From: Metabacillus halosaccharovorans
GTDB lineage: Bacteria; Bacillota; Bacilli; Bacillales; Bacillaceae
Direction: 5' to 3'
Assembly: GCF_002019635.1 (NCBI RefSeq)
Contig: NZ_KV917371.1
Span: 1 to 64,000 of the forward strand
Length of the DNA stretch: 64,000 nt
Below the pieces are notes generated by a model. The model ran no database searches. It was not told the DNA's origin and worked only from the letters and a program-made list of their open reading frames with translations. A program made the position numbers and the translations under genes. The first letter of the stretch is position 1. Every line of letters begins with the position of its first letter. Below are positions 15,441 through 25,710 of this stretch, in pieces.

Positions 15441-17459
15441 TTATTCTTTCTCCGTGAATTTCCAATAATCCATATTAAATAAGCTGTTCTCTCCTTCTCC
15501 CTTAAAGATGAAGAAGATATTGCGTGTGCCGCTAACATTCTTGACATTGGTCTTCATCAATTGCCATTCCTGGTCTCCTCCAGTCGGGTTAACGTCGAGC
15601 GTTCCGATCACTTCACCAACTGGGCTGTCTACGCGAATTTCAATCTCACCGCCGACAGTTGAGGCAATATTTGCTACAAAGGATGCAGCACCATTTTTAC
15701 CTAAATCCGCTTGAGAGACTGCCACCCAATCTCCATTATTAATATCGGTTACATTAAGGTTAATGCTTTCAACCATACTGCCAGGTGCTTCGGATTTCTC
15801 AGTTTTAATACCTGCATTCCAGCCGATTGTTTCAGCCTCGTTCCGTTTATACGGGTCAAGGTTTGCTACCTGGGATACACCTTTCATATCAGCTTTGACA
15901 TCTTTCATCTTGCCATTCTCATCATATTCGACTTTATTAATATGAGGAGAACGATAACCTTTAGCTTTGTTCATGGCTTTAGCTACTGTTTGGGCATGGT
16001 ATGTGATATACGTTTGACCCTTGAACTCAAAGAAATCTTGATGGTTATTTCCTCCGACACCGAAGAATACCCATGGGTTCCTAAGTGCTGTCCCCTCATA
16101 CGTCCACGGTCCCATTGGAGAATCACTGGTCATATACGCAATTTCACCTGTCCCCGGATCATCTTCCTGTCGCACACCTGAGAAGTTCGTACTATAAGAG
16201 TAATAGTATTTACCGTTTTTCTTGTGCATACCTGATGCTTCGAACAAGAATGGGGCATCAATGACTTGTGGTTCCCCTACGGTATGAATCATGTCATCAC
16301 TTAGTTTAATGACTCTTGCAGTTGCCGGGTGTTCGGCTTGCTCCTGTGTAGGCGGATTGCCTGGTACTCCTCCACCATAGTACAAATAAGCTTGACCATC
16401 GTCATCGACAAAGCCAGCCGGATCAAATAGCCAGGCAACACCTTGAGCTGCAGGATCATTCCGGCCGATTAACGGCTTACCGAGCGGATCTGTCCATGGC
16501 CCAATCGGACTATCGGATGTAAGAACACCAATGCCTGACGCATTATTAGAAAAATAGAGGAAGAATTTATCTTTTCCATCAATCTCCTTATGTTCAACGG
16601 ATACGGCCCATGATTGAGTTGCCCACTTTGCCGCACCGTTAGGACCCGCTACAGGAATTGCACCGTGATCCGTCCAGTTGATCATATCATCAGATGAGAT
16701 GACATTAACTGTATTGATTTTGCTATAGGTATTATCTATAAGATTTCCGTTTGCATCATATTCGAATTCGTCGTTTGTCATATAAATATAAACTCTACCA
16801 TCATAGACCATCGCATGTGGATCAGCACCAAATTTATGGCTCATCAGCGAATTGGCATAACCAGGAATTTTTGCAATCGCACCTGTATCCAATTGCTTCA
16901 ACCCAATGTTGGCTACTGCTTCATCTACGGAATAGACAATATCCTTGCCATTTCTACGTTCGGCTGTAATAGAATTGGTCCGGATAACATCGGTCCGGTC
17001 GGAGGTCACAAAATCTTTTACTTTTAGTTTGATTGTTGCGAATATATCTGACCCTTTATGCGCAAAACTTACATTCCCACCCTTAACTTGAAGATTTAAA
17101 TTGTCCTTTGAATACGTATAAGAACTGGCTCCACCCATAATGTTTTTCGAATTGAACTCTACCCCAGTCACTGTTAGGCTATCAGGAATATTAAAAGATG
17201 CATGTAAAGATGTGTATTTTCCTTTTGCCAGTTCATCTAATTTCACTTGAACTTCAAGTTCTATATTTGGTGCCCCAATGACTTCAGGAACATCATCCAA
17301 CACAGCTTTCATGATTTGTTCCGCTGAATTTGTACTTACCAGCTTATTTTCAATATTACTTTCATTTTGCTGCGCCGAAGCAATCGACCCATTACTTGGC
17401 ACAAAGTTTAATAGCATGGAAGAAGCCGCAGTAAGGGCTAACAATTTTTTATACACCAT
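15441..17459 (-). CDS. secreted glycoside hydrolase family 43 with C-terminal carbohydrate-binding module
   Basis: The 672-residue protein has an N-terminal signal peptide (basic KK, hydrophobic core to about residue 28). A beta-sandwich at about 62-165 looks cohesin-like. The GH43 five-bladed propeller follows: general base Asp in FGADPHAMVYDGR (about 213), DPAGFVDDDGQAYLYYGG (pKa-modulating Asp), and general acid Glu in LFEASGMHKKNGKYYY. A CBM6-type domain covers the last 140 residues (RNEAETIGW to FNMDYW). GH43 includes beta-xylosidases and arabinofuranosidases, so it probably removes pentose side chains outside the cell. A cre-like site lies about 260 bases upstream. It may belong functionally to the GH92 locus beside it. 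Confidence 0.9.
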   Translation of the reverse strand: MVYKKLLALTAASSMLLNFVPSNGSIASAQQNESNIENKLVSTNSAEQIMKAVLDDVPEVIGAPNIELEVQVKLDELAKGKYTSLHASFNIPDSLTVTGVEFNSKNIMGGASSYTYSKDNLNLQVKGGNVSFAHKGSDIFATIKLKVKDFVTSDRTDVIRTNSITAERRNGKDIVYSVDEAVANIGLKQLDTGAIAKIPGYANSLMSHKFGADPHAMVYDGRVYIYMTNDEFEYDANGNLIDNTYSKINTVNVISSDDMINWTDHGAIPVAGPNGAAKWATQSWAVSVEHKEIDGKDKFFLYFSNNASGIGVLTSDSPIGPWTDPLGKPLIGRNDPAAQGVAWLFDPAGFVDDDGQAYLYYGGGVPGNPPTQEQAEHPATARVIKLSDDMIHTVGEPQVIDAPFLFEASGMHKKNGKYYYSYSTNFSGVRQEDDPGTGEIAYMTSDSPMGPWTYEGTALRNPWVFFGVGGNNHQDFFEFKGQTYITYHAQTVAKAMNKAKGYRSPHINKVEYDENGKMKDVKADMKGVSQVANLDPYKRNEAETIGWNAGIKTEKSEAPGSMVESINLNVTDINNGDWVAVSQADLGKNGAASFVANIASTVGGEIEIRVDSPVGEVIGTLDVNPTGGDQEWQLMKTNVKNVSGTRNIFFIFKGEGENSLFNMDYWKFTEKE

Positions 17460-17583
17460 TATACATCTCCTTCGTCAGTATTTAAAAACCTTATCCATTT
17501 AGCTGCGGTTGTATTTCAATCCGCTGCCAACTCCTGAGTCCCTTATCTACTAATTTAACAATCTATCTTTAATTTTTTTGGCA

Positions 17584-17631
17584 ACACCTCCTGAAAGTCA
17601 GCATATAGAAAAAGCAATTAAATGCTGACTT
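17584..17631 (-). promoter_or_regulatory. leader hairpin followed by a strong ribosome-binding-site-like sequence
   Basis: AAGTCAGCAT (17595-17604) and ATGCTGACTT (17622-17631) can form a perfect 10-bp stem with a 17-base loop. On the minus strand AGGAGGTG (17584-17591) follows within 5 bases, 125 bases ahead of the GH43 start. No proper ORF follows it. It could be an RNA control element in the GH43 leader. Confidence 0.4.
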
Positions 17632-17707
17632 GCCTTGCTTCGTAGAACAATTATTCGCTGCAGCTGACTGTTTACTTTCTATTGAAAAGACTTGAACACT
17701 TTAGAAT

Positions 17708-17722
17708 TATAAAGCGTTTACA
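17708..17722. promoter_or_regulatory. cre-like site (CcpA) upstream of GH43
   Basis: TATAAAGCGTTTACA matches 13 of 15 positions of the catabolite-responsive element consensus WTGNAARCGNWWWCA. The rest of the gap between GH43 and GH92 (17460-17996) shows only A/T-rich DNA, the leader hairpin and the terminator repeat. Confidence 0.55.
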
Positions 17723-17928
17723 TTTGAATAAAAATGGATAATATTTAGAATAAACTATAAATTCCTTTGAACGAAATAAAGAATCTATTAAGATAAGTAG
17801 AAAATATTTAGAAAAAATTGTGTTTTTTTATGGTTTATAAAATTCATCCTAACGGACAAGTTTAGTGATAAAAATAATTTATCTGGCAAAGCCACTGTTA
17901 AAGACTACAATTATTTAAATATAAAACA

Positions 17929-17991
17929 TAAATAAAGTCTGGATCATTTTATGAACCAGACTCTTTTTCTTGTATGAACTTAAGTACCTTT
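17929..17991 (-). terminator. terminator of the GH92 gene; copy 1 of a 63-bp repeat
   Basis: The hairpin AGTCTGG..CCAGACT is followed on both strands by T-rich sequence. The 63 bases from TAAATAAAG to ACCTTT match 32582-32644 with about 10 differences. Both copies sit 6-10 bases past the stop codon of a minus-strand gene. Confidence 0.8.
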
Positions 17992-17996
17992 TACAT

Positions 17997-20900
17997 TTAT
18001 CTCCTGCATGTATTTTTAATATGAATAACTTTTTTCAAAACAAAAATCAGCGCATGTATATTGGCGATCAATTGTTCTTTCTCTCCAGAATCTTTTTCAC
18101 CATTTAATTGATTGATTACCATAATACAGGCTTCTAATTCTATAACAGATAGATTTACTTTGTTTTGATGTAAGTAATCGTATGAACGTGATAAATGATG
18201 TTTAACTTGGTTTTGAATCTCGCTATTTTCTATTTTTTCTGCTAACGATTTCACATACTTACTATTTTCTAATAGATGATCAAATCCGAGCAATTCAATT
18301 TGAGAAAGAGTGGTTACATTTGACCCGCCATTATCAAGGAGTTCAAATCGATAGTGTGAAAAAGCACCTGGATTTTCGATTGTAAAAGCTTTTGTGTATC
18401 TCCTCCATTTAAAATGAACATGTTCTTTTCGATCAAGTACTTCCCAATCCTCTCCGTCATTTGATCCAAGTAACACCCAGCTTTTAGGGTCTTGATTTTC
18501 TTCCAGCCCAGATGTCAGGGTATACAGTAGAGCTTCCTTCTTTCCATCTTCAAATTCGTATTGAACCCAGGGTTTATTATGATTCATTTTCAGTTGCGTA
18601 AGCGAGTTATTATCAAATGCGTTTAGTGCAGGACCATGATCAGAATGATAGGTTCTCCCTTTCATACTATCTGTTAGATCATTTAAACGAGTTGATGAGA
18701 TAGAGGTTCCATTTGTTGAAATGGGTGTTAGTGAAACAGGTAAAGCATTATTACCCGTTCCCCAGTCAGATGGACAATTTCCCATTTCAAACTCTAATGT
18801 TGCTCCATTCGTAAGTGTTTCATGATCAATTGTTACCTTATGATATGGAATTCCATTTACTTTAAGACTTTGAATATATTTGTTTTTATTACTCACATCA
18901 GGTGCAAGAATCGTTATTTCATGACCATTTTCAAGATGGATGATCATTTTTTTAAAATACGGTGCTCCGATTGCATATGATGGTAGGCCCATTTGTAATG
19001 GATAAAAACCGGCTGCACTAAATAAGTACCAGGCAGACATCTCACCATTATCTTCATCACCAGGATAACCCTGACCAATTTCGCTTCCTATATACAATCT
19101 TGATAATACTTCCCGAATCTTTTCCTGTGCTTTTGCTGGCTGACCGACATAATTATACATATACAAAATATGATGAGAAGGCTGATTACTATGTGCATAC
19201 ATCCCCATCCTCACATCACGCGCCTCACGCATCTCATGGATAATTTGTGAATAATGCCCCTTATATAAACCGGTTTCAGGAATGGAGAATAAAGTATCAA
19301 GCTTTTGTGCTAATTCTTTTCGGCCACCATAAAGATTTGCTAAACCTTGACCATCATGTGGAACATGAAATGCCATATTCCATGCATTTGTTTCCGTATA
19401 ATCTCCACCCCACTCTTCAGAATGGAAGGAATCAGCAGACGTTCGCCATTCTCCGGAAGGTTTTTTCCCCATAAAAAACTTTACATCAGGGTGAAACATT
19501 TCCACATAATTTTGAGCTCGTTCTTTATAATAAATAGCATCTGTACAGTATTGTGAGTGCATTGGATCCTTTGGATCGGTTTGTAATGCCAACTCTTTTG
19601 CGAGATTTGCAATAGCAAAGTCATTGATATAACCATCCATAGCCCATGACAAGCCTTCTTCAACGGAATTGTTAGTAAATCGGTCGAAAATGGATGTTGT
19701 TAACCCTTTTCTTCCGACACTTTCATCTTCACTTGCGACAGCTGCGTTTTTAATGGCAGATTCATAAAAAGCGTTCACATCAAAGTTGGTTACTCCTTTT
19801 AAATAGGCATCTGCAAAGGCAACATCTGAACTTGTTCCGACCATTAAATTAGCATAGCCGGGTGATGACCATCTTGATATCCACCCTCCGTCTTTATATT
19901 GCTGAATAAATCCATCGATCATTTCTCCGGCATGTGTTGGACTAAATAAAACGTATGCAGGCCAAGCTGTTCGATATGTGTCCCAAAACCCGTTATTGAT
20001 ATAAGGCTTTCCTTTTAATAGATTTGCTCCTGTTTTTATAGGAGTATCTTTGCCTAATGGTTTTGAAAAAGAACTTGCATACATAAATGTCGGATCATCA
20101 TCTGTTCCTGTATTTTCATAGCCGACATTAGGATACAAAAACAAACGATATAGATTTGAATAAAGTGTTGTTAATTCTTCTTCACTAGCGCCTTCCACTT
20201 TGATTATGTTCAGTTTTTCTTCCCATGCATGTTTGGCTTTGTTTTTTACACTCTCAAATGTATCTTCCTGCTTTATATCCTGATGTAAATTTCTTTTTGC
20301 TTGTTCAACACTAATTAAGGATGTAGCTATATTCATCGTAACGGTTTTATCTGATTCCCCGGTATTAAAGGAAATAAAACCTGCTACATGATCCCTGTTT
20401 TCACCGGTGAGCTTGCCGCTTTTAATCATCTTTTTATTAAAAGTTGCATAAATAAACATTCTTGTTGCACCAACTGATAAATTGCTTTTTACATCAGAAT
20501 AGCCTGTAATGATGTTCTCTTCAGGTAGTATGGTTAACCCTCCAAGATCATTCACATTGTCGAAAATAAGGCTTGAAACATTATCAACAAACGTAAACCT
20601 AAACATTGCTGAACGGTTTGTAGGAGTAAATTCCGTCTTGATTCCATTTTCAAATGTCACTTTATAATAATGAGGTTTTGCCACTTCATTTTTATGCTGA
20701 AACGGGAGTGCTCTTTGTTTTCGATTCACACTAGGATTAACGGATCCAGAAGGCATCACCTGGAAAGTCTGTCGATCGCCCATCCATGGACTTGTTTGAT
20801 GACTTATTGAAAAAGCTTGTAATTCAGGTAAATTATCTGGGTTATTATGTTGTTGATATGAGTATAGCCAGCTTGTAGAACCGGCGTCTGTAACAGGAGT

Positions 20901-21710
20901 CCAAAAGTTAAATCCATGTGGTATGGCTACAGCAGGAAAATTATTTCCTCTTGAGAAAGTAGAATTTGAATTTGTTCCTCTTAAAATGCTCACATAATCG
21001 ATAGGGCTTTTAAAAACCTTTTCACCAGTCATCTCAGCAATACGAATATCATCAATTCTTCCTTTAAAAATACCTGGCCCTTTTGGTTGGTCATATGCAA
21101 CTAATATGCGGAGAATTTTTTTACCACTTGCTACAAGACCGATTTTAGATGTTTTATAATTCCATTGATTCGGATATAGCGTATTAGAATCACCTTGGGC
21201 TATGGGACTCAAACGAACTCCGTGTTGGTCTACTGCTTCATGATCACTTAAATATGTTCCATCACTAAAAGCAAGATCAAGGCTTACATACGTACTTGAG
21301 TAATCTCTTTCTTCTTCGTCGACAAACTCCGGATGGATCAAATAAGAGAGAGAAGTTGCTGGAGTAACATCTATATCCACTTCAAAAAGTTTAATATAGG
21401 AATAAGCTCTGTTGCTTGATACGTGATGACCCGAGTAACTAAGTGCTTTTTGGCCTGACCATCCCACATTTGTTTTACCTGTATAACTATTGAGAGGTCC
21501 TGAATCTACTTCCGTTTTCATCATACCGATTTCTAAGTTTTGATTAGAAAATACTCCTGATGATAATCTCGTACCATTACCCTTTAACTCTACTGAATTT
21601 TCCCAATGCGGCTGTTCTTCTATCGTTTCAAATGAGGAAAAAAAATGAATCTTATCTTTTTCATCTGAAACTTGAAGCACCTTTTTAATGTCAGCTGTTT
21701 TATCATTCAT
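17997..21710 (-). CDS. GH92 alpha-mannosidase with C-terminal discoidin-like domain
   Basis: The 1237-residue protein contains the GH92 hallmarks: SRWSSPGYANLMVGTSSD, the acid-residue region TETNAWNMAFHVPHDGQGL (about residues 765-785), and GYPGDEDNGEMSAWYLFSAA (about 880-900) with the paired Asp bases. GH92 enzymes are calcium-dependent exo-alpha-mannosidases that invert. The first 240 residues form a beta-sandwich-like region. After the catalytic module come an F5/8-type (discoidin) domain (about 1000-1160) and a short helical tail. There is no signal peptide, unusual beside the secreted relatives of Bacteroides, which suggests action on imported manno-oligosaccharides. It is last in a seven-gene minus-strand run. 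Confidence 0.93.
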   Translation of the reverse strand: MNDKTADIKKVLQVSDEKDKIHFFSSFETIEEQPHWENSVELKGNGTRLSSGVFSNQNLEIGMMKTEVDSGPLNSYTGKTNVGWSGQKALSYSGHHVSSNRAYSYIKLFEVDIDVTPATSLSYLIHPEFVDEEERDYSSTYVSLDLAFSDGTYLSDHEAVDQHGVRLSPIAQGDSNTLYPNQWNYKTSKIGLVASGKKILRILVAYDQPKGPGIFKGRIDDIRIAEMTGEKVFKSPIDYVSILRGTNSNSTFSRGNNFPAVAIPHGFNFWTPVTDAGSTSWLYSYQQHNNPDNLPELQAFSISHQTSPWMGDRQTFQVMPSGSVNPSVNRKQRALPFQHKNEVAKPHYYKVTFENGIKTEFTPTNRSAMFRFTFVDNVSSLIFDNVNDLGGLTILPEENIITGYSDVKSNLSVGATRMFIYATFNKKMIKSGKLTGENRDHVAGFISFNTGESDKTVTMNIATSLISVEQAKRNLHQDIKQEDTFESVKNKAKHAWEEKLNIIKVEGASEEELTTLYSNLYRLFLYPNVGYENTGTDDDPTFMYASSFSKPLGKDTPIKTGANLLKGKPYINNGFWDTYRTAWPAYVLFSPTHAGEMIDGFIQQYKDGGWISRWSSPGYANLMVGTSSDVAFADAYLKGVTNFDVNAFYESAIKNAAVASEDESVGRKGLTTSIFDRFTNNSVEEGLSWAMDGYINDFAIANLAKELALQTDPKDPMHSQYCTDAIYYKERAQNYVEMFHPDVKFFMGKKPSGEWRTSADSFHSEEWGGDYTETNAWNMAFHVPHDGQGLANLYGGRKELAQKLDTLFSIPETGLYKGHYSQIIHEMREARDVRMGMYAHSNQPSHHILYMYNYVGQPAKAQEKIREVLSRLYIGSEIGQGYPGDEDNGEMSAWYLFSAAGFYPLQMGLPSYAIGAPYFKKMIIHLENGHEITILAPDVSNKNKYIQSLKVNGIPYHKVTIDHETLTNGATLEFEMGNCPSDWGTGNNALPVSLTPISTNGTSISSTRLNDLTDSMKGRTYHSDHGPALNAFDNNSLTQLKMNHNKPWVQYEFEDGKKEALLYTLTSGLEENQDPKSWVLLGSNDGEDWEVLDRKEHVHFKWRRYTKAFTIENPGAFSHYRFELLDNGGSNVTTLSQIELLGFDHLLENSKYVKSLAEKIENSEIQNQVKHHLSRSYDYLHQNKVNLSVIELEACIMVINQLNGEKDSGEKEQLIANIHALIFVLKKVIHIKNTCRR

Positions 21711-21846
21711 GTATGCTTATAACTCCCTAATTAATATTTATTTAATACAGTGTGGTTGAATGCAGATATTGTTAACCGCGTTCAACCACACTGAAGATGA
21801 ATCTAAGTAGACTCTCTCTAGCATTTACTGTATATTAATGAAAACT

Positions 21847-23883
21847 CTAAAGCTCTGATATAAAATTACGTTCATTTGCCTTTCTATCTTGACTCCCTCT
21901 TGATTCAACATCTGCCAGCATTTTGATGAATAGCCCCCCAACAACCGAACGATTTTGAAAGTTCATTTGCTTTCCGGAAACTGTATCATACCAATCTGTG
22001 AAAGGAACACGGCTTTCTGTTTCATGTAAAAATCTCCAAAGAGGAGCGATCATTTTTTCAAAATCACCTTCTTTAGTTGCCATTGCAGCAGACCAGACAA
22101 GCCAATCGGCCTTTGTATATGTGTTTCTGTTATCAAGAGGTGTTCCGTATTTATTTTGTTTTGAAAGATAATGAGGTATTTCCTTTTGAATGATTTCTTT
22201 TGAGAACAAATTTAACCCGAAGAGGTGATCCCAAATTAAATTGTATTTTAAGCTCCATGTCTCATCTAAACTATCAAATGTTAGTTTGTAATGAGTATTG
22301 GCCGAAGCCATCTCTTCCCATTGCTGGGCCATTTTTTTAGCCATTTGATAGTAGGTTTCGCCATTCTTTTCGTTTAGCATGTTACACATAATTGAATAGG
22401 CTCCAATTCCAAGGATGGCTTTAACAGATAAATTAGCATTATGTGCGAGATGTCCGGCAAAGTCATCTGTACATAGCTGGTTTTCCGGATCAAGTCCGTT
22501 TTCTATTAAATATGTGGCCCATTTTGATAAGTGTTTCCAGTGATCACGTGCAAAATTTGAATCGTTTTCATATAAACATATGGATGCTGCCATAATAAGC
22601 ATGTTTCCACATTCTTCAATTGGCATCTGGTATTCTAGTTTATTTTCTCCATATACCTGACCATTTGCTTTCGGATAACAACCAACATCATGTGGAGCGA
22701 AGTCAAACTGCCATTCCTCACTTTCAGCATAACGAAAGATCGGGCGCATCATTCCTTTCACCATCTCAGGATTGTAAAGCAGGAAAAGTGGAATGGATGG
22801 ATAACTAACGTCAACCGTCGCTATACAACCGTTGCTAAAGTTTTCTTTTGATAAAAATAATAGATGACCATCCTCATCAACTACTGTTTTATGTGCAGCA
22901 ATTGCCTGCCTATATGCTAATGAAAGCAAATCTTTATATGTTTCTCCGCCTATTTCGGTACTTTTGTTTATTAATAATTGATTAAATTGATCACAGCGTT
23001 TTTGAATTTGATCATATTGATCAAAGGCTGTTGCCAGCATCTCTTCAAAGGACTGACCATCTTTACGCCAATAGGCTTTTAACTGGTCTCCAAAGTATTC
23101 AATAGAACGAATATCATCATAAGCAACAGCTAAAAAACAAGAAGATTGTTCCTCACTTATTTCACCTATATCTATGACAGCTGCCATAACTGGCACATCT
23201 AAGCCATCACCTTCTCCACTCGATAAACTTCCAGTCTCTAAGAATCGTTTTCGTACTTGATAGGATTGGATGCTCGTTGATAGGTTTTCAGATTGAGGAG
23301 CAGCTAAATAGCAATATCCCCAGTCTATTCTTGTATCATCACCAACACGTTTTAATATTGGTTGTTCTTTCGTTCCCATATGCATGGCTACTATTTTATT
23401 TAGTATTTGTGTCGTAGACCCTTCAACATCTTGATCAAGTGAATGTACACATAATTCTTTTGATACATCAACGTATAATTTAACACTATGGCTCGTTCCA
23501 TCAATCGAACGTACTCCAAACGTTACATAAGAAACCGGTTTTGATAATAACTCGACATCATCAAGCAGTAAAGGTGTTGTAAATTTAACTTCTAATTCAA
23601 TTCCTTCTCCTTCAAATAGATATGTAGTCGTTAAAGGCTCGACTTTCACATTTTTTTGCTCTAGAAAATCAGGCTCATGGTATGTGGACGTTTCATCCAA
23701 TTCGACCTTCCCCATAAATCTTCGCGGTTTGCCATCGATTAAAAGTAAGCCGACCATACTATTTCGTTTGTTCGTCCAATGGACTGTATGTTCATCATAT
23801 AAATGATCTGAAGGTGACCATACGCTGAAATATGGGTCTACTGTAATAAGTGGTACTGATGGCGGTCTTAATGATTGAGTCAT
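21847..23883 (-). CDS. DUF4964/DUF5127/DUF4965/DUF1793-type protein (glutaminase A-like architecture)
   Basis: The 678-residue protein starts LRPPSVPLITVDPYFSVWS, the DUF4964 signature, then a beta-sandwich region (DUF5127-like) and an all-helical second half with YPSIPLFLLYNPEMVKGMM and FAPHDVGCYPKANGQVYG, matching DUF4965/DUF1793. Fungal relatives are called glutaminases, but bacterial members sit in glycan loci and look like (alpha/alpha)6-barrel glycosidases. No signal peptide is seen, so it is cytoplasmic. AAAGGAGATGG precedes the ATG. Between the importer genes and GH92, a role in intracellular glycan breakdown is inferred; the reaction is not established. Confidence 0.8.
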   Translation of the reverse strand: MTQSLRPPSVPLITVDPYFSVWSPSDHLYDEHTVHWTNKRNSMVGLLLIDGKPRRFMGKVELDETSTYHEPDFLEQKNVKVEPLTTTYLFEGEGIELEVKFTTPLLLDDVELLSKPVSYVTFGVRSIDGTSHSVKLYVDVSKELCVHSLDQDVEGSTTQILNKIVAMHMGTKEQPILKRVGDDTRIDWGYCYLAAPQSENLSTSIQSYQVRKRFLETGSLSSGEGDGLDVPVMAAVIDIGEISEEQSSCFLAVAYDDIRSIEYFGDQLKAYWRKDGQSFEEMLATAFDQYDQIQKRCDQFNQLLINKSTEIGGETYKDLLSLAYRQAIAAHKTVVDEDGHLLFLSKENFSNGCIATVDVSYPSIPLFLLYNPEMVKGMMRPIFRYAESEEWQFDFAPHDVGCYPKANGQVYGENKLEYQMPIEECGNMLIMAASICLYENDSNFARDHWKHLSKWATYLIENGLDPENQLCTDDFAGHLAHNANLSVKAILGIGAYSIMCNMLNEKNGETYYQMAKKMAQQWEEMASANTHYKLTFDSLDETWSLKYNLIWDHLFGLNLFSKEIIQKEIPHYLSKQNKYGTPLDNRNTYTKADWLVWSAAMATKEGDFEKMIAPLWRFLHETESRVPFTDWYDTVSGKQMNFQNRSVVGGLFIKMLADVESRGSQDRKANERNFISEL

Positions 23884-23992
23884 TATTTTCCATCTCCTTT
23901 GGTTTTTGTTTACTAATTTGATCCTCTAAGAAAAGGGAGAGACTATGACTCTCCCTTTTTATTTTTAAAGAGGTTTACTAATATATGTTCGT

Positions 23993-25654
23993 TTAGTTTG
24001 AAGTACGATATCTCATAAATTCTGTACCGTCTTTTGCTTGGTTCGCTATTTCATTATCAATCTCTTCAATCCCTGCACTTTTTAAGGCATCTTGAGATTC
24101 TTTAATTAATTTCTTTGCTTCTTCTTCTGATTTAGAGTGAATAGCCTGAAGCACAACATCACCTAACGTATCGAATATAGGTTGGATTTGTTCATAATTT
24201 GCGTGTTTTTGAAAAACAGTATAAGGGTCTTTCCCTTCAATTGGTGTAATACCATTTGGAGACATAATTTGCTTAAACTCTTCTTCTATTTTATATCTAG
24301 GATCATATTGGTAACCAAACGAACCGCCAGCCAATGAAATGGCACGATGCATTCCGGCTAAAGTTCCGTAAGAAGAGTCAATCCCTTCATTGATTAATGC
24401 TTTTGGGTCATCCTTTAATTTGTCTACCCATTCTTTTTTGGCCTGCACTTTGCCATCAACCATGTCATAATGAACACCTTCAACACCATATTTTGTTAAT
24501 AAGAAGCCTTCATCAGACGCTAAATAATTCAACATTTCCATAATGGTATCTAATTTCTCTTTAGGAACTGATGTAGGTACAGCTATAAGCTGAGATCCTG
24601 TTACATTTACCTCTGTTCTATGTGGATCTCCATTCGCATCATTTAATGGTCCCAAAGGAACATATTTGTCTTGTAAACCAGCTTTTGTTAATCCCGTCCA
24701 TAATCCCGGAAATTGGTTAGGTACAACAGCATATCGACCCTGCATCAATTTCTCCTCTGCAATGGCACCTGTTTGTGTATACGCTTCCGGATCTAGCAAT
24801 CCATCATTCAGCAGTTTTTGCATGTATAAAATATAGTCTTCATATTCACTCGTTAAGAAGTTTAATTTTGTTTCCCCATTATCATCAATCATCCAGCTTG
24901 CAGAGCCTGCAACTGGAACGAACATTTCAGATAAAATATCTAATGGCCATCCATTACCATTTGCACCTAATGGAAAAACAGGGTTTCCATTTGATTCAAG
25001 GTTCGCATCTTTCACTGCTTTTAGAAAATTGTAAAGGTCTTCAGGTGTATGAACAGATTGCGGATCAATACCTACTTGATCGGCAATATCCTTATTCACA
25101 TATAATCCATATAACCAGTTAATGACATCATCTTCAGTTGCAGGATACCCGGCATGCAGCATGAATTGACCACCCTGCTGTTGACTAATGATATTGTCAT
25201 ATAATGATGGAGAGATATTTTCTTCTTTCACTAGATTGGCAAGATTCGGATATTTATCGATATATTCAGTCAAGTCATGTAGTTGACCTTCATTTGCTGC
25301 TTTTAGTAATGTTTCACTTTCTTTTCCCCATGCTGGTCCTGTATATAAATCAGGAAATTCACCTGTTGAAAATACTTGTGTAATTTTTTCTACTTCACTT
25401 AAACCTGTTGGATAATCAAATTCCAGTTTTACCCCTGTTTCTTCTACTATTTTTTTTGCGACAGGATTATTTTCAAAGTCTTTAGGTGCATTTCCTTCTG
25501 ATCCTGCCCAGTTATGAAGTACTTTAACGGTTATTTCACCGTTTTCCCCTTCTTGTGATTCACTGCCGGCTTCTTCATTATTCGTACAGGCTGCTAATAA
25601 TGTAAGTGTAAGAACCAGCATCATTGTCAGGTATAGCTTAAGCTTCTTTTGCAT
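23993..25654 (-). CDS. extracellular sugar-binding lipoprotein of an ABC importer (LplA-like)
   Basis: About 553 residues from the ATG at 25654, which has AAGGGGGAT before it. The N-terminus is a lipoprotein signal with lipobox LLAAC. The mature part fits family 1 solute-binding proteins of the long LplA/YtcQ type (about 500-550 residues), with typical features such as KVLHNWAG, GEFPDLYTGP and GRYAVVPNQFPGLW. It is anchored outside the membrane and captures an oligosaccharide for the two permeases encoded upstream. It lies in the same run as GH92, suggesting mannose-containing glycan fragments as ligand. No dedicated ATPase gene is nearby. Confidence 0.9.
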   Translation of the reverse strand: MQKKLKLYLTMMLVLTLTLLAACTNNEEAGSESQEGENGEITVKVLHNWAGSEGNAPKDFENNPVAKKIVEETGVKLEFDYPTGLSEVEKITQVFSTGEFPDLYTGPAWGKESETLLKAANEGQLHDLTEYIDKYPNLANLVKEENISPSLYDNIISQQQGGQFMLHAGYPATEDDVINWLYGLYVNKDIADQVGIDPQSVHTPEDLYNFLKAVKDANLESNGNPVFPLGANGNGWPLDILSEMFVPVAGSASWMIDDNGETKLNFLTSEYEDYILYMQKLLNDGLLDPEAYTQTGAIAEEKLMQGRYAVVPNQFPGLWTGLTKAGLQDKYVPLGPLNDANGDPHRTEVNVTGSQLIAVPTSVPKEKLDTIMEMLNYLASDEGFLLTKYGVEGVHYDMVDGKVQAKKEWVDKLKDDPKALINEGIDSSYGTLAGMHRAISLAGGSFGYQYDPRYKIEEEFKQIMSPNGITPIEGKDPYTVFQKHANYEQIQPIFDTLGDVVLQAIHSKSEEEAKKLIKESQDALKSAGIEEIDNEIANQAKDGTEFMRYRTSN

Positions 25655-25710
25655 GTTAATCCCCCTTGTACATTTGTATTTATTTGATAAACTTCTTAAA
25701 GTAAGAAGAC

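Noticed and set aside
15711-16181. 156-residue plus-strand ORF inside the GH43 gene
   Set aside because: It is antisense to a clearly conserved GH43/CBM6 coding region and resembles no family.
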